6,546 nt of DNA, taken from assembly GCA_013696015.1 (NCBI GenBank), contig JACCZI010000220.1, positions 1 to 6,546 on the forward strand, written 5' to 3'. This stretch comes from Nocardioidaceae bacterium (GTDB lineage: Bacteria; Actinomycetota; Actinomycetes; Propionibacteriales; Nocardioidaceae). The notes under the pieces are model-generated. The model was not told where the DNA came from and searched no databases. It saw only the letters and a program-made list of their open reading frames with translations. The position numbers and the translations under genes are program-made. Of this stretch, positions 1 through 5,383 are shown piece by piece (position 1 is the stretch's first letter; every line of letters begins with the position of its first letter).

Positions 1-2
1 GC

Positions 3-899
3 GGGGGGCTCAACGGTCCCACCTTCCGCGCGGGTGGCGCAGTCGACCACGCCGCGAACGGCTTCCATCCCACTCAAATCCTGCGAGACTTCGACTACGG
101 CCGGGTGTCGGTGACACCCGAGGGCCGGACGGTGCGCGAGTGGGACGTGTTCGCCACCGATAGAGACATCGAGGTGGCGCCCGGGGTTCGCTTTCCCGCC
201 TGGACGTTCAACTCCCGGATCCCCGGTCCGACGCTGCGCTGCCGTCAGGGCGACCTGCTGCGGGTGCGATTCGTCAACGACTCCGCGCATCCGCACACCA
301 TGCACTTCCACGGGATCCACCCGGCCGAGATGGACGGGGTACCCATGGTTGGGCGTGGAGTGATATCGCCCGGGGAGAGCTTCACGTACACCTTCGACGC
401 CGAGCCGTTTGGGTTGCATCTCTACCACTGTCATGTCGGGCCGCTCGCCGAACACATCGCTCGCGGCATGTACGGCACGTTCATCATCGACCCGCCCCAA
501 GACCGCCCACCCGCCGACGAGCTGGTGATGGTCATGCACGGCTACAACACAACCTTCGACGGCGAAGGCAACCAGCTCTACGCGGTCAACGGCATCCCGT
601 TTCACTACATGCACGAACCGGTGCAGGTACGCCGCGGCGAGCTGGTCCGGATCTACCTGGTCAACACCTTGGAGTACGACCCGATCAACAGCTTCCACCT
701 GCACGGCAACTTCTTCGACTACTACCCGACCGGCACCCGGCTGACGCCGGTCGACTTCACCGACACCGTCGTGCTCGGGCAGGGTCAGCGCGGCATCTGC
801 GAGGTGCGCTTTCCCCATCTCGGGCAGTACATGTTCCACGCGCACAAAACCGAGTTCGCCGATCTGGGCTGGATGGGATTCTTCGAGGTCACCGACTGA
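3..899 (+). CDS. Two-domain multicopper oxidase, 5' end outside window
   Basis: This is a copper enzyme that couples substrate oxidation to reduction of O2 to water, probably outside the membrane. The frame is open from base 3, and the 34 codons before the GTG at 105 read like this family's N-terminal lead-in (HAANGFHP, ILRDFDYG). The real start, and any export signal, therefore lie upstream. Counting from that GTG, domain 1 has HFHG at 67-70 and HCH at 108-110, followed by His117 and Met122. This gives a type 1 copper site with the Cys-His-Met spacing seen in nitrite reductases. Domain 2 has HLHG at 198-201 and HAH at 245-247, which lacks the cysteine. All four HxH pairs for a trinuclear cluster are present, as in two-domain oxidases with type 1 copper only in domain 1, which in known cases assemble as trimers. 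The stop overlaps the ZIP gene by one base. The substrate (Fe2+, Cu+, Mn2+ or an organic) cannot be read from sequence. Confidence 0.93.
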   Translation, partial: GGLNGPTFRAGGAVDHAANGFHPTQILRDFDYGRVSVTPEGRTVREWDVFATDRDIEVAPGVRFPAWTFNSRIPGPTLRCRQGDLLRVRFVNDSAHPHTMHFHGIHPAEMDGVPMVGRGVISPGESFTYTFDAEPFGLHLYHCHVGPLAEHIARGMYGTFIIDPPQDRPPADELVMVMHGYNTTFDGEGNQLYAVNGIPFHYMHEPVQVRRGELVRIYLVNTLEYDPINSFHLHGNFFDYYPTGTRLTPVDFTDTVVLGQGQRGICEVRFPHLGQYMFHAHKTEFADLGWMGFFEVTD

Positions 900-2146
900 T
901 GACCGCCGACCCTAGTACCACTGACCGCGACGTCACCGACCCACGGGGGAGCGACTCCGGTGTAACCGAGCCTCGGGGGACCGCTCGGCTCCCCGTGTGG
1001 GCGCTGGCGTTGGCCGCGGTGGCGAGCATTGCCTCGGTGCTGGTCGCGTTGGCCCTGCTCGGCGGCGAATCGCTCCCCGAGAGGAACGGGCCCCCGGTCG
1101 AGGACGTCGCAGTGGAACGAGCCGTAGTGCTCCCCGGCGTGATCGAACTGACCTTGCGCAACATCGGACCGGACCCGGTGCAGATCGCCCAGGCGTTCGT
1201 CAACGACGGATACGTCGACTTCAGCGGCGGCACGGACCCGATCAACCGGCTCGACACCACCACCGTGCGGCTGGACTATCCCTGGCAGGACGGCCAGCCC
1301 TACCTCATCTCCCTGCTCACCTCCACCGGTGTGGTCATCGAGCACGAGATCCCCGCCGCGGTGGCCACCCCCGCCCCCGGCGGAGTCCTCGGATTGATGG
1401 CACTGCTGGGCACCTACGTCGGGATCATCCCCATCGCGCTGGGCATGATGGTTCTGCCGGTGCTGCGGCGGGTCGGGCCCAACGCGGTGCGGGTGTTGCT
1501 GGCGCTGACCGTCGGCCTGCTTGCCTTCCTGGCCCTCGACAGCAGCATCGAAGCGATCGAGCTGGGCGGGCGCTCCGGTGGTGCTTTCGGTGGTCCCTCC
1601 CTGGTCGTCCTCGGCGCCGGGCTGGCGTTCCTGGCGCTCACCGCCGTCGACCGCATCTTGCGGACCCGGCGAGACCGTTCGGGGGCCGAGGGGGCGGCCG
1701 GGTTGCGGCTCGCCGTCATGATCGCGGTCGGGATCGGGCTGCACAACCTCGGGGAAGGCCTCGCGATCGGGTCCGCCTACGCCGTCGGCGAGCTGGCGCT
1801 CGGAGCGTTCCTGGTGATCGGGTTCGCGTTGCACAACACCACCGAGGGCATCGCTATCGTGGCGCCGCTGGCGCAGCAGCGTCCCTCGCTCGTCCAACTC
1901 GCCGCGCTCGGTCTGCTCGCAGGCGGCCCAGCGATCCTCGGTGCCATGCTCGGTGCGGCGGTGAACAACGCCGAGTTGTCCGCCCTTTTGCTCGGAGTCG
2001 GAGTCGGCGCGATCGCCCAAGTGATCGTCCAGATCGCACCCGCCCTGCGAGCCCGCTCTGGGCAGGCACTCAGCCCGGCCACCATCGGCGGAATCACCGC
2101 CGGTCTGCTGATTATGTACCTCACGAGTCTGCTGGTCACCGCGTAG
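899..2146 (+). CDS. ZIP-family metal permease with extra extracytoplasmic domain
   Basis: This 415-residue integral membrane protein probably moves divalent metal ions. Residues 1-30 are polar, 32-54 form one hydrophobic segment, and 55-160 form a soluble, beta-rich domain (about 70-155) likely exposed outside. Eight further hydrophobic segments follow at about 161-188, 197-215, 232-251, 269-290, 297-321, 331-355, 359-381 and 394-414, matching the eight helices of ZIP transporters. The metal-site signatures lie in the fourth and fifth of these: HNLGEG at 282-287 and HNTTEG at 312-317. Both keep the His, Asn and Glu of the ZIP HNxPEG motif but lack the proline. The usual His-rich cytoplasmic loop between helices 3 and 4 is replaced by a short Arg-rich stretch (254-262). 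The ATG shares its A with the oxidase TGA, so translational coupling is likely. Family membership is firm; the metal and the role of the extra domain are inferred. Confidence 0.92.
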   Translation: MTADPSTTDRDVTDPRGSDSGVTEPRGTARLPVWALALAAVASIASVLVALALLGGESLPERNGPPVEDVAVERAVVLPGVIELTLRNIGPDPVQIAQAFVNDGYVDFSGGTDPINRLDTTTVRLDYPWQDGQPYLISLLTSTGVVIEHEIPAAVATPAPGGVLGLMALLGTYVGIIPIALGMMVLPVLRRVGPNAVRVLLALTVGLLAFLALDSSIEAIELGGRSGGAFGGPSLVVLGAGLAFLALTAVDRILRTRRDRSGAEGAAGLRLAVMIAVGIGLHNLGEGLAIGSAYAVGELALGAFLVIGFALHNTTEGIAIVAPLAQQRPSLVQLAALGLLAGGPAILGAMLGAAVNNAELSALLLGVGVGAIAQVIVQIAPALRARSGQALSPATIGGITAGLLIMYLTSLLVTA

Positions 2147-2227
2147 CGACCGCCACGGCCCCGTCACCGCATCGCAGGCACCGCAGAGTTGTCGATTGCC
2201 GGTGCGGCGTGCTCTACTTCGTACATG

Positions 2228-2241
2228 TGTTCGATCGAACA
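2228..2241. repeat. Perfect 14-bp palindrome overlapping the SOS box
   Basis: TGTTCGATCGAACA is identical to its reverse complement. It shares its right arm, including the GAAC, with the left half of the SOS box at 2235-2250. It may be a second regulator site or an alternative LexA register, or it may arise by chance from the GTTCGA-like half site. No specific protein can be named. Confidence 0.45.
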
Positions 2242-2250
2242 GGAATTCGA
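2235..2250 (+). promoter_or_regulatory. Probable LexA binding site (SOS box)
   Basis: TCGAACAGGAATTCGA matches the mycobacterial/actinobacterial SOS box consensus TCGAAC-N4-GTTCGA at 11 of 12 defined bases; the single mismatch is A for G at 2245. It lies about 80 bases before the start of a LysM membrane protein, a gene type that is SOS-controlled in relatives (divS in Corynebacterium, chiZ/Rv2719c in Mycobacterium). I could not place a convincing -10/-35 pair around it, so which promoter element it occludes is unknown. Confidence 0.72.
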
Positions 2251-2272
2251 GTCATCCCTCCGGCGGCATCGC

Positions 2273-2302
2273 AGACTGTCGGTGGTCGGCGATAGACAGT
2301 CT
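2273..2302 (+). other. Leader inverted repeat upstream of the LysM gene
   Basis: AGACTGTC at 2273-2280 and GACAGTCT at 2295-2302 are perfect 8-base inverted repeats with a 14-base spacer. They lie between the SOS box and the ribosome binding site. If transcription starts before them they form an RNA hairpin in the leader; if it starts after them they could be an operator. The ribosome binding site is 14 bases downstream and not inside the stem. Confidence 0.5.
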
Positions 2303-2316
2303 TCGTTGGCGCAACG

Positions 2317-2324
2317 AGGGAGGA
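2317..2324 (+). promoter_or_regulatory. Strong ribosome binding site fixing the LysM start
   Basis: AGGGAGGA lies five bases before the ATG at 2330 and is a near-ideal Shine-Dalgarno sequence. It decides the start: the same frame is open back to a TTG at 2189, but that start would put coding sequence through the SOS box and the leader repeat. Confidence 0.8.
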
Positions 2325-2329
2325 CTCCA

Positions 2330-2710
2330 ATGAGTACGGTCACGACGGCACGGGATGAGAGCCGGACGGCGGGCGGCGGATCGGCGGCGCGGCTCACGCG
2401 CCGCGGTCGGCTCGCGGTGTTCGTGGCGCTGTTCGCAGTGTTCCTGGTGGCGCTGGTCGCGGTCTCCACGACCGTGGCGGCCACGTTCACCTCCGGTCAC
2501 CCGGTGCCGGTGCGGACCGTTGTCGTGCAACCGGGCGAGACACTGTGGGTCATCGCGAGCCGTGCTAACCCCACCGGCAACGTCGGCGACACGGTGCACG
2601 AGATCGCCGAGCTCAACGCGCTGCCGACGACCGGCGAGCTGCAGATCGGACAACAGATCGCCGTCCCCCGCTATGGCGCGGCTGCGACGAGCGCCGACTC
2701 ACAGCCGTAA
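2330..2710 (+). CDS. Membrane-anchored LysM protein, probable SOS cell-division inhibitor (DivS/ChiZ-like)
   Basis: The product is 126 residues. Residues 1-27 are a charged cytoplasmic tail rich in Arg, Thr and Gly. Residues 28-50 form one hydrophobic membrane segment, 51-62 a linker, and about 64-113 a LysM domain with the typical opening VQPGETLWVIA and closing LQIGQQIAVP. The domain should bind peptidoglycan outside the membrane. A short tail, one membrane span and an external LysM domain under an SOS box is the layout of the division inhibitors DivS, ChiZ (Rv2719c) and the analogous YneA of Bacillus. In those organisms the gene lies next to lexA; here the upstream neighbour is the ZIP permease on the same strand. 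LysM identity is firm. SOS control is well supported by the operator, and division inhibition is inferred. A simple cell-wall-binding protein is the main alternative. Confidence 0.88.
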   Translation: MSTVTTARDESRTAGGGSAARLTRRGRLAVFVALFAVFLVALVAVSTTVAATFTSGHPVPVRTVVVQPGETLWVIASRANPTGNVGDTVHEIAELNALPTTGELQIGQQIAVPRYGAAATSADSQP

Positions 2711-2859
2711 GCGTCCGTCGCGCCCGCACGCCTCGCCGAGGGCACGAGCAGGCTCGCAGCGTTCAACGACTTGTCACGCAGCGGCCATGCTCTGGTTCAC
2801 CGGCGAGGACCACCATCGGGCAAGACCGCGACCCGCGCAGCCTGCGCCGACGTCGCGTC
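2711..2859. other. Noncoding spacer after the LysM gene
   Basis: These 149 bases between the LysM stop and the terminator hairpin show no credible gene. Open frames through here are Arg/Pro/Ala-rich shadow readings without ribosome binding sites or recognisable domains. They would become a long 3' untranslated region if the downstream hairpin is the LysM terminator. Confidence 0.5.
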
Positions 2860-2903
2860 CCGAGGGCCGGCGACCCACCCCCAGCCGGCCCTCGGTCTGT
2901 TCT
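2860..2903 (+). terminator. Intrinsic terminator downstream of the LysM gene
   Basis: CCGAGGGCCGGC at 2860-2871 and GCCGGCCCTCGG at 2884-2895 form a perfect 12-bp GC-rich stem with a 12-base loop. A T-containing tail (TCTGTTCT) follows at 2896-2903. The tail is on the right-hand side, so it should end transcription coming from the left, and the opposite side has no T run. It also separates the LysM unit from the broken methyltransferase. Confidence 0.78.
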
Positions 2904-2942
2904 GCAGCGTGGGACCGCGCGCACCCCTCTCGGGCAGCGTCG

Positions 2943-3699
2943 ATGATGGGGCGGGTGACCTCCAGCGACTACTTCGATCAGCTGTACGCCGGTACCGACG
3001 ACCCATGGGGGCTGACGAGCCGGTGGTACGAACAGCGCAAGTACGCGTTGACGCTGGCAGCCCTTCCGAACCGCTCGTACGCCCGCGGGTTCGAGCCGGG
3101 ATGCGCGATGGGCGTCCTGACCGCCGGCCCTGGCGAAGCGGTGTGACCGGCTCGTCGCCTGGGACATCGCCGCCCGCGCCGTCGAGCAGGCTCGATCGCG
3201 GGTGCCCGACGCGCACGTAGACATCGCCGCGGCCGCCATCCCCGACCGGTGGCCGGACGGCGCGTTCGACCTTGTGGTGCTCTCGGAGGTGCTGTACTTC
3301 CTGGCCATACCCGACCGCGGCAGGGTGTACCAGCGCCTCGCCGCGCACTCGCAACGAGGTAACGGGCAGCCGGACGGGGGCCTCACGTCGGGTGGCCACC
3401 TGGTCGCGGTTCACTGGCGACACGGCTTCGCCGAGGCACCGAGCAACGGCGACGAGGTGCACGCCGAGCTGGCGGCGCTGCTGGGTCTGCACAGCATGGT
3501 CAGCCACGTGGAGCCGGACTTCCGGCTCGACGTGTGGTCCGTGGGCTTGATCAGCCCCGCTTCTTGGCCGCCCGCGAGGCCCGCTGCGACGCGCCCTTCT
3601 CGTCCTGGGCGCCTGACGTCGACAAGTCCCCGGCGGTGCTCTCGAGGTGGGCGCGCACGAACCACTGGAACAGCTCGAGCTTGGCGACCTGGGCGATGA
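2943..3699 (+). pseudogene. Class I SAM-dependent methyltransferase, frameshifted
   Basis: Reading from ATG 2943 gives a typical N-terminus for a group of actinobacterial methyltransferases (SDYFDQLYAG, DDPWGLTSRWYEQRKYAL). The SAM-binding motif I, FEPGCAMGVLT, lies at bases 3090-3122. The frame then hits a stop at 3144-3146. Skipping one G at 3126-3127 restores it (AALAKRCDRLVAWDI), and it continues through FDLVVLSEVLYFL to GGHLVAVHWRH and DFRLDVW near 3537. There is about one extra base, plus roughly ten unexpected residues between RLAAHS and GGHL. No stop follows the domain: the frame runs on to 3699, antisense to dps. No ribosome binding site or clear promoter precedes 2943; ATG 2946 and GTG 2955 are alternative starts. 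It is either a decaying gene or a sequencing error at 3126-3127. The methyl acceptor is unknown. Confidence 0.8.
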
Positions 3700-4171
3700 G
3701 CATGTCCTCGGTGACCGAGTCGGTCTCGGAGACGCGCTCCATCGCCTCGCGGTGGTCGGCGACCAGTCCCTCATAGACGATGTCGAGCGCCCCGAGGTGC
3801 TCGTTGGTGGTGGCCCGCCCGAGGCGGTAGTCGTCCCAATCCCGGCCGGCGACGATCGCCCCCGGAGTCCCGGCCGGTGAAACGCCGAGCGTCGCCATCC
3901 GCTCGGCGGTCTCGTCGACCATGTCCCGTACCTCGACGACGTGCGGGTCGATCATCTCGTGCACCCCGATGAAGTGAGGCCCAACCACGTTCCAATGGAC
4001 GTGCTTCAGCGTCAGGGCGAGGTCGTTGAGGGAGTGGAGCCGCTTCTGCAGGATTTCGGCCACGTGGTGCCCGTCCGCCCGCGAGATGCCTGGCACGGTG
4101 TAACCGCCCTCGGCCGGACGTGCCGGTCTCGCCGGCCGGGACTTGCGCGATGCGCTCTTTTTGGCTGCCAT
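3551..4171 (-). CDS. dps: Dps-family ferritin-like DNA-binding protein
   Basis: The product is 206 residues from the ATG at 4171. Dps proteins form 12-subunit shells that oxidise Fe2+, usually with H2O2, store the iron and often coat DNA. The ferroxidase ligands of the family are all present with the usual spacing: His59 (in HVHWN), His71, Asp75, Asp86 and Glu90. The helical core covers about 35-178. The N-terminal tail (1-20) is rich in Lys, Arg, Ala and Pro, and the C-terminal tail (180-206) ends in SQRASRAAKKRG, so DNA binding from both ends is plausible. The frame is open upstream to GTG 4207, but ATG 4171 gives the usual basic Dps start. Only a weak GGTCGGA lies before it, so the mRNA may be leaderless. 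The gene converges on the broken methyltransferase, whose read-through frame overlaps its last 149 bases, and it diverges from the YihY gene. Confidence 0.93.
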   Translation of the reverse strand: MAAKKSASRKSRPARPARPAEGGYTVPGISRADGHHVAEILQKRLHSLNDLALTLKHVHWNVVGPHFIGVHEMIDPHVVEVRDMVDETAERMATLGVSPAGTPGAIVAGRDWDDYRLGRATTNEHLGALDIVYEGLVADHREAMERVSETDSVTEDMLIAQVAKLELFQWFVRAHLESTAGDLSTSGAQDEKGASQRASRAAKKRG

Positions 4172-4177
4172 GATCCG

Positions 4178-4183
4178 ACCGTA
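4178..4183 (-). promoter_or_regulatory. Possible -10 element for a leaderless dps mRNA
   Basis: On the minus strand TACGGT occupies positions -12 to -7 relative to the A of the dps ATG at 4171 and fits the actinobacterial TAnnnT -10 pattern. Transcription starting at that A would give a leaderless message, which would explain the weak Shine-Dalgarno sequence. No good -35 box is visible at 17-18 bases spacing. Confidence 0.3.
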
Positions 4184-4267
4184 GTAGGAGCCCGGCATCA
4201 GGTGCACCCGGGGTCACGCCGGAGTGCGGCAGCCACGACCGTCGGCGACGGCATGGCGCGTACCGAT

Positions 4268-4292
4268 GTGTGAGCGCTGTGCAGCCGGGGTA
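4268..4292 (+). promoter_or_regulatory. Weak candidate stress-sigma promoter upstream of the YihY gene
   Basis: GTGT at 4268-4271 and GGGTA at 4288-4292, 16 bases apart, resemble the SigB/SigF-type pattern GTTT-N14-16-GGGTA with one mismatch. GGGTA is part of the palindrome GGGTACCC (4288-4295), so the same core also reads toward dps on the other strand. Such short motifs occur by chance in GC-rich DNA. Confidence 0.2.
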
Positions 4293-4320
4293 CCCGAAGC
4301 CCTACTGATGTCGCACCCTC

Positions 4321-4326
4321 AAGGAG
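4321..4326 (+). promoter_or_regulatory. Ribosome binding site of the YihY/BrkB gene
   Basis: AAGGAG lies four bases before ATG 4331. The spacing is slightly short, but the sequence is a strong Shine-Dalgarno match and supports this start over internal Met codons. Confidence 0.75.
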
Positions 4327-4330
4327 CCCG

Positions 4331-5302
4331 ATGGCCTCCCACAACGCCAAGCTCGACCGACCGGTGCCAGGCGCGCAGGCCGACAAGCCGCGCGAGATCC
4401 CGTTCAAGGGCTGGGTCCAGGTCAGCAAGCGGGCCTACAAGGAGATGGGTAAAGACCACCTGACCCTCATCGCCGGCGGCGTCGCGTACGCGTGGTTCCT
4501 GGCGCTGTTCCCCGGCCTGATCGCGGCGGTGCTGATCTACGGCCTGGTCACCGACCCCGCGCAGGTGCAGGAGCAGGTCGGGTCTTTCGCATCAGGGCTG
4601 CCCGACAGTGCCCAGGATCTGCTCACCACCCAGATGGAGAACATCGCCAAGGGTGGTGGGGGCCTGTCCTTCGGCCTGATCTTCAGCGTCGCGCTGGCGC
4701 TGTGGAGCGCGTCGGCGGGGATCGCCGGTCTGGTGGAGGCCGTCAACATCGCCTACGAGGAGAACGACACCCGCAACTTCGCCAAGAAGCGCGGACTGGC
4801 CATCTTGATGACCCTTGGCTTCCTGCTCTTCATCGCAGTGACGGTGGGCATCGTCGCGGTGGTCCCCATCGTGCTCGACCAGCTGGGGCTGGGCATCGTC
4901 GCCACGATCTTCATCGCGATTGGCCGCTTCCTGGCTCTGGTCGTGATCATGCTGGTCGCGCTGGCGCTGCTCTACCGCATCGGGCCTCACCGCGATGCCC
5001 CGAAGGTGCGCTGGGCGACCCCCGGCGCGGTGATCGCCACGCTGCTGTGGATCGTCGCCTCGATCGGCTTCTCGTTGTACGTCAACAACTTCGGTAGCTA
5101 CAACAAGACGTACGGCAGCCTCGCCGGCGTGGTGGTGCTGCTGCTGTGGTTCTGGATCACCGCACTCGTCGTGCTCCTCGGCGCGGAGATCAACTCCGAG
5201 GCGGAGGGTCAGACCGCCCGCGACACCACCACGGGCCCGGCCGAGCCGATGGGCTCCCGCGGCGCCGTCAAGGCCGACCAGCCGCCACCCCGCGACGGCT
5301 GA
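4331..5302 (+). CDS. YihY/virulence factor BrkB family inner membrane protein
   Basis: This is a 323-residue membrane protein of the YihY/BrkB family (once misannotated as RNase BN). Residues 1-43 form a polar cytoplasmic N-terminus containing GWVQVSKRAYKEMGKD, typical of the family. About six hydrophobic segments follow at 45-72, 112-140, 155-181, 188-215, 228-251 and 262-288. Conserved hallmarks are the GGVAYAWFLALFPGL stretch in segment 1, RWATPGAVIATLLW in segment 5 and YGSLAGVVVLLLWFWI with LGAEIN in segment 6. Residues 290-323 are a polar, Pro-rich tail. The length is normal for the family and the gene looks intact. It has its own ribosome binding site, diverges from dps, and is followed at once by a hairpin, so it is probably transcribed alone. 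The biochemical function of the family is not settled; a transport or envelope role is usually assumed. Confidence 0.93.
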   Translation: MASHNAKLDRPVPGAQADKPREIPFKGWVQVSKRAYKEMGKDHLTLIAGGVAYAWFLALFPGLIAAVLIYGLVTDPAQVQEQVGSFASGLPDSAQDLLTTQMENIAKGGGGLSFGLIFSVALALWSASAGIAGLVEAVNIAYEENDTRNFAKKRGLAILMTLGFLLFIAVTVGIVAVVPIVLDQLGLGIVATIFIAIGRFLALVVIMLVALALLYRIGPHRDAPKVRWATPGAVIATLLWIVASIGFSLYVNNFGSYNKTYGSLAGVVVLLLWFWITALVVLLGAEINSEAEGQTARDTTTGPAEPMGSRGAVKADQPPPRDG

Positions 5303-5340
5303 GCGGCTGTGCCCGCGGAGCGACGGTGGGGCACGGCCGC
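5303..5340 (+). terminator. Hairpin directly after the YihY gene, likely terminator without U tract
   Basis: GCGGCTGTGCCC at 5303-5314 pairs with GGGCACGGCCGC at 5329-5340 over 12 base pairs with a single G-U wobble, leaving a 14-base loop. It begins on the first base after the stop codon. There is no T run afterwards. Such hairpins are commonly predicted as terminators or 3'-end stabilisers in high-GC actinobacteria; it could also be only a stabilising structure. Confidence 0.6.
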
Positions 5341-5383
5341 GTCGCCTGGACGCTCCGGCACGCCGTAGGCGATGATGCGCTGC

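Noticed and set aside
105..107. GTG as the start of the multicopper oxidase
   Set aside because: The frame is open to the window edge and the preceding residues fit the family, so this GTG is internal.
785..2167. 460-residue open frame on the minus strand
   Set aside because: It is rich in Gly, Gln, Arg, Asp and His with no domain, and is antisense to the clearly real ZIP gene. It is a typical GC-rich codon-bias shadow.
997..2295. 432-residue open frame on the + strand
   Set aside because: Arg/Ala/Pro-rich out-of-frame reading of the ZIP gene, with no ribosome binding site or motif.
2189..2329. TTG at 2189 as the start of the LysM protein
   Set aside because: It would add 47 unrelated residues across the SOS box and leader hairpin; ATG 2330 has a near-perfect ribosome binding site.
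2147..2329. lexA or another gene divergent from the LysM gene
   Set aside because: The upstream DNA is fully occupied by the ZIP gene on the same strand, and no LexA-like sequence is readable on the minus strand.
3126..3131. Programmed ribosomal frameshift in the methyltransferase
   Set aside because: There is no slippery heptamer or stimulatory structure I can see, and the gene also lacks a proper 3' end; decay or a sequence error is simpler.
2771..3220. 149-residue + frame spanning the terminator and the methyltransferase start
   Set aside because: It crosses the intrinsic terminator, has no domain, and overlaps recognisable methyltransferase sequence in another frame.
2797..3774. 325-residue minus-strand frame
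   Set aside because: Arg/Ser/Pro-rich shadow overlapping both the methyltransferase and dps, with no recognisable motif.
4172..4207. GTG 4207 or ATG 4198 as the dps start
   Set aside because: The added residues do not resemble a Dps N-terminus and neither has a ribosome binding site; ATG 4171 gives the usual Lys/Arg-rich tail.
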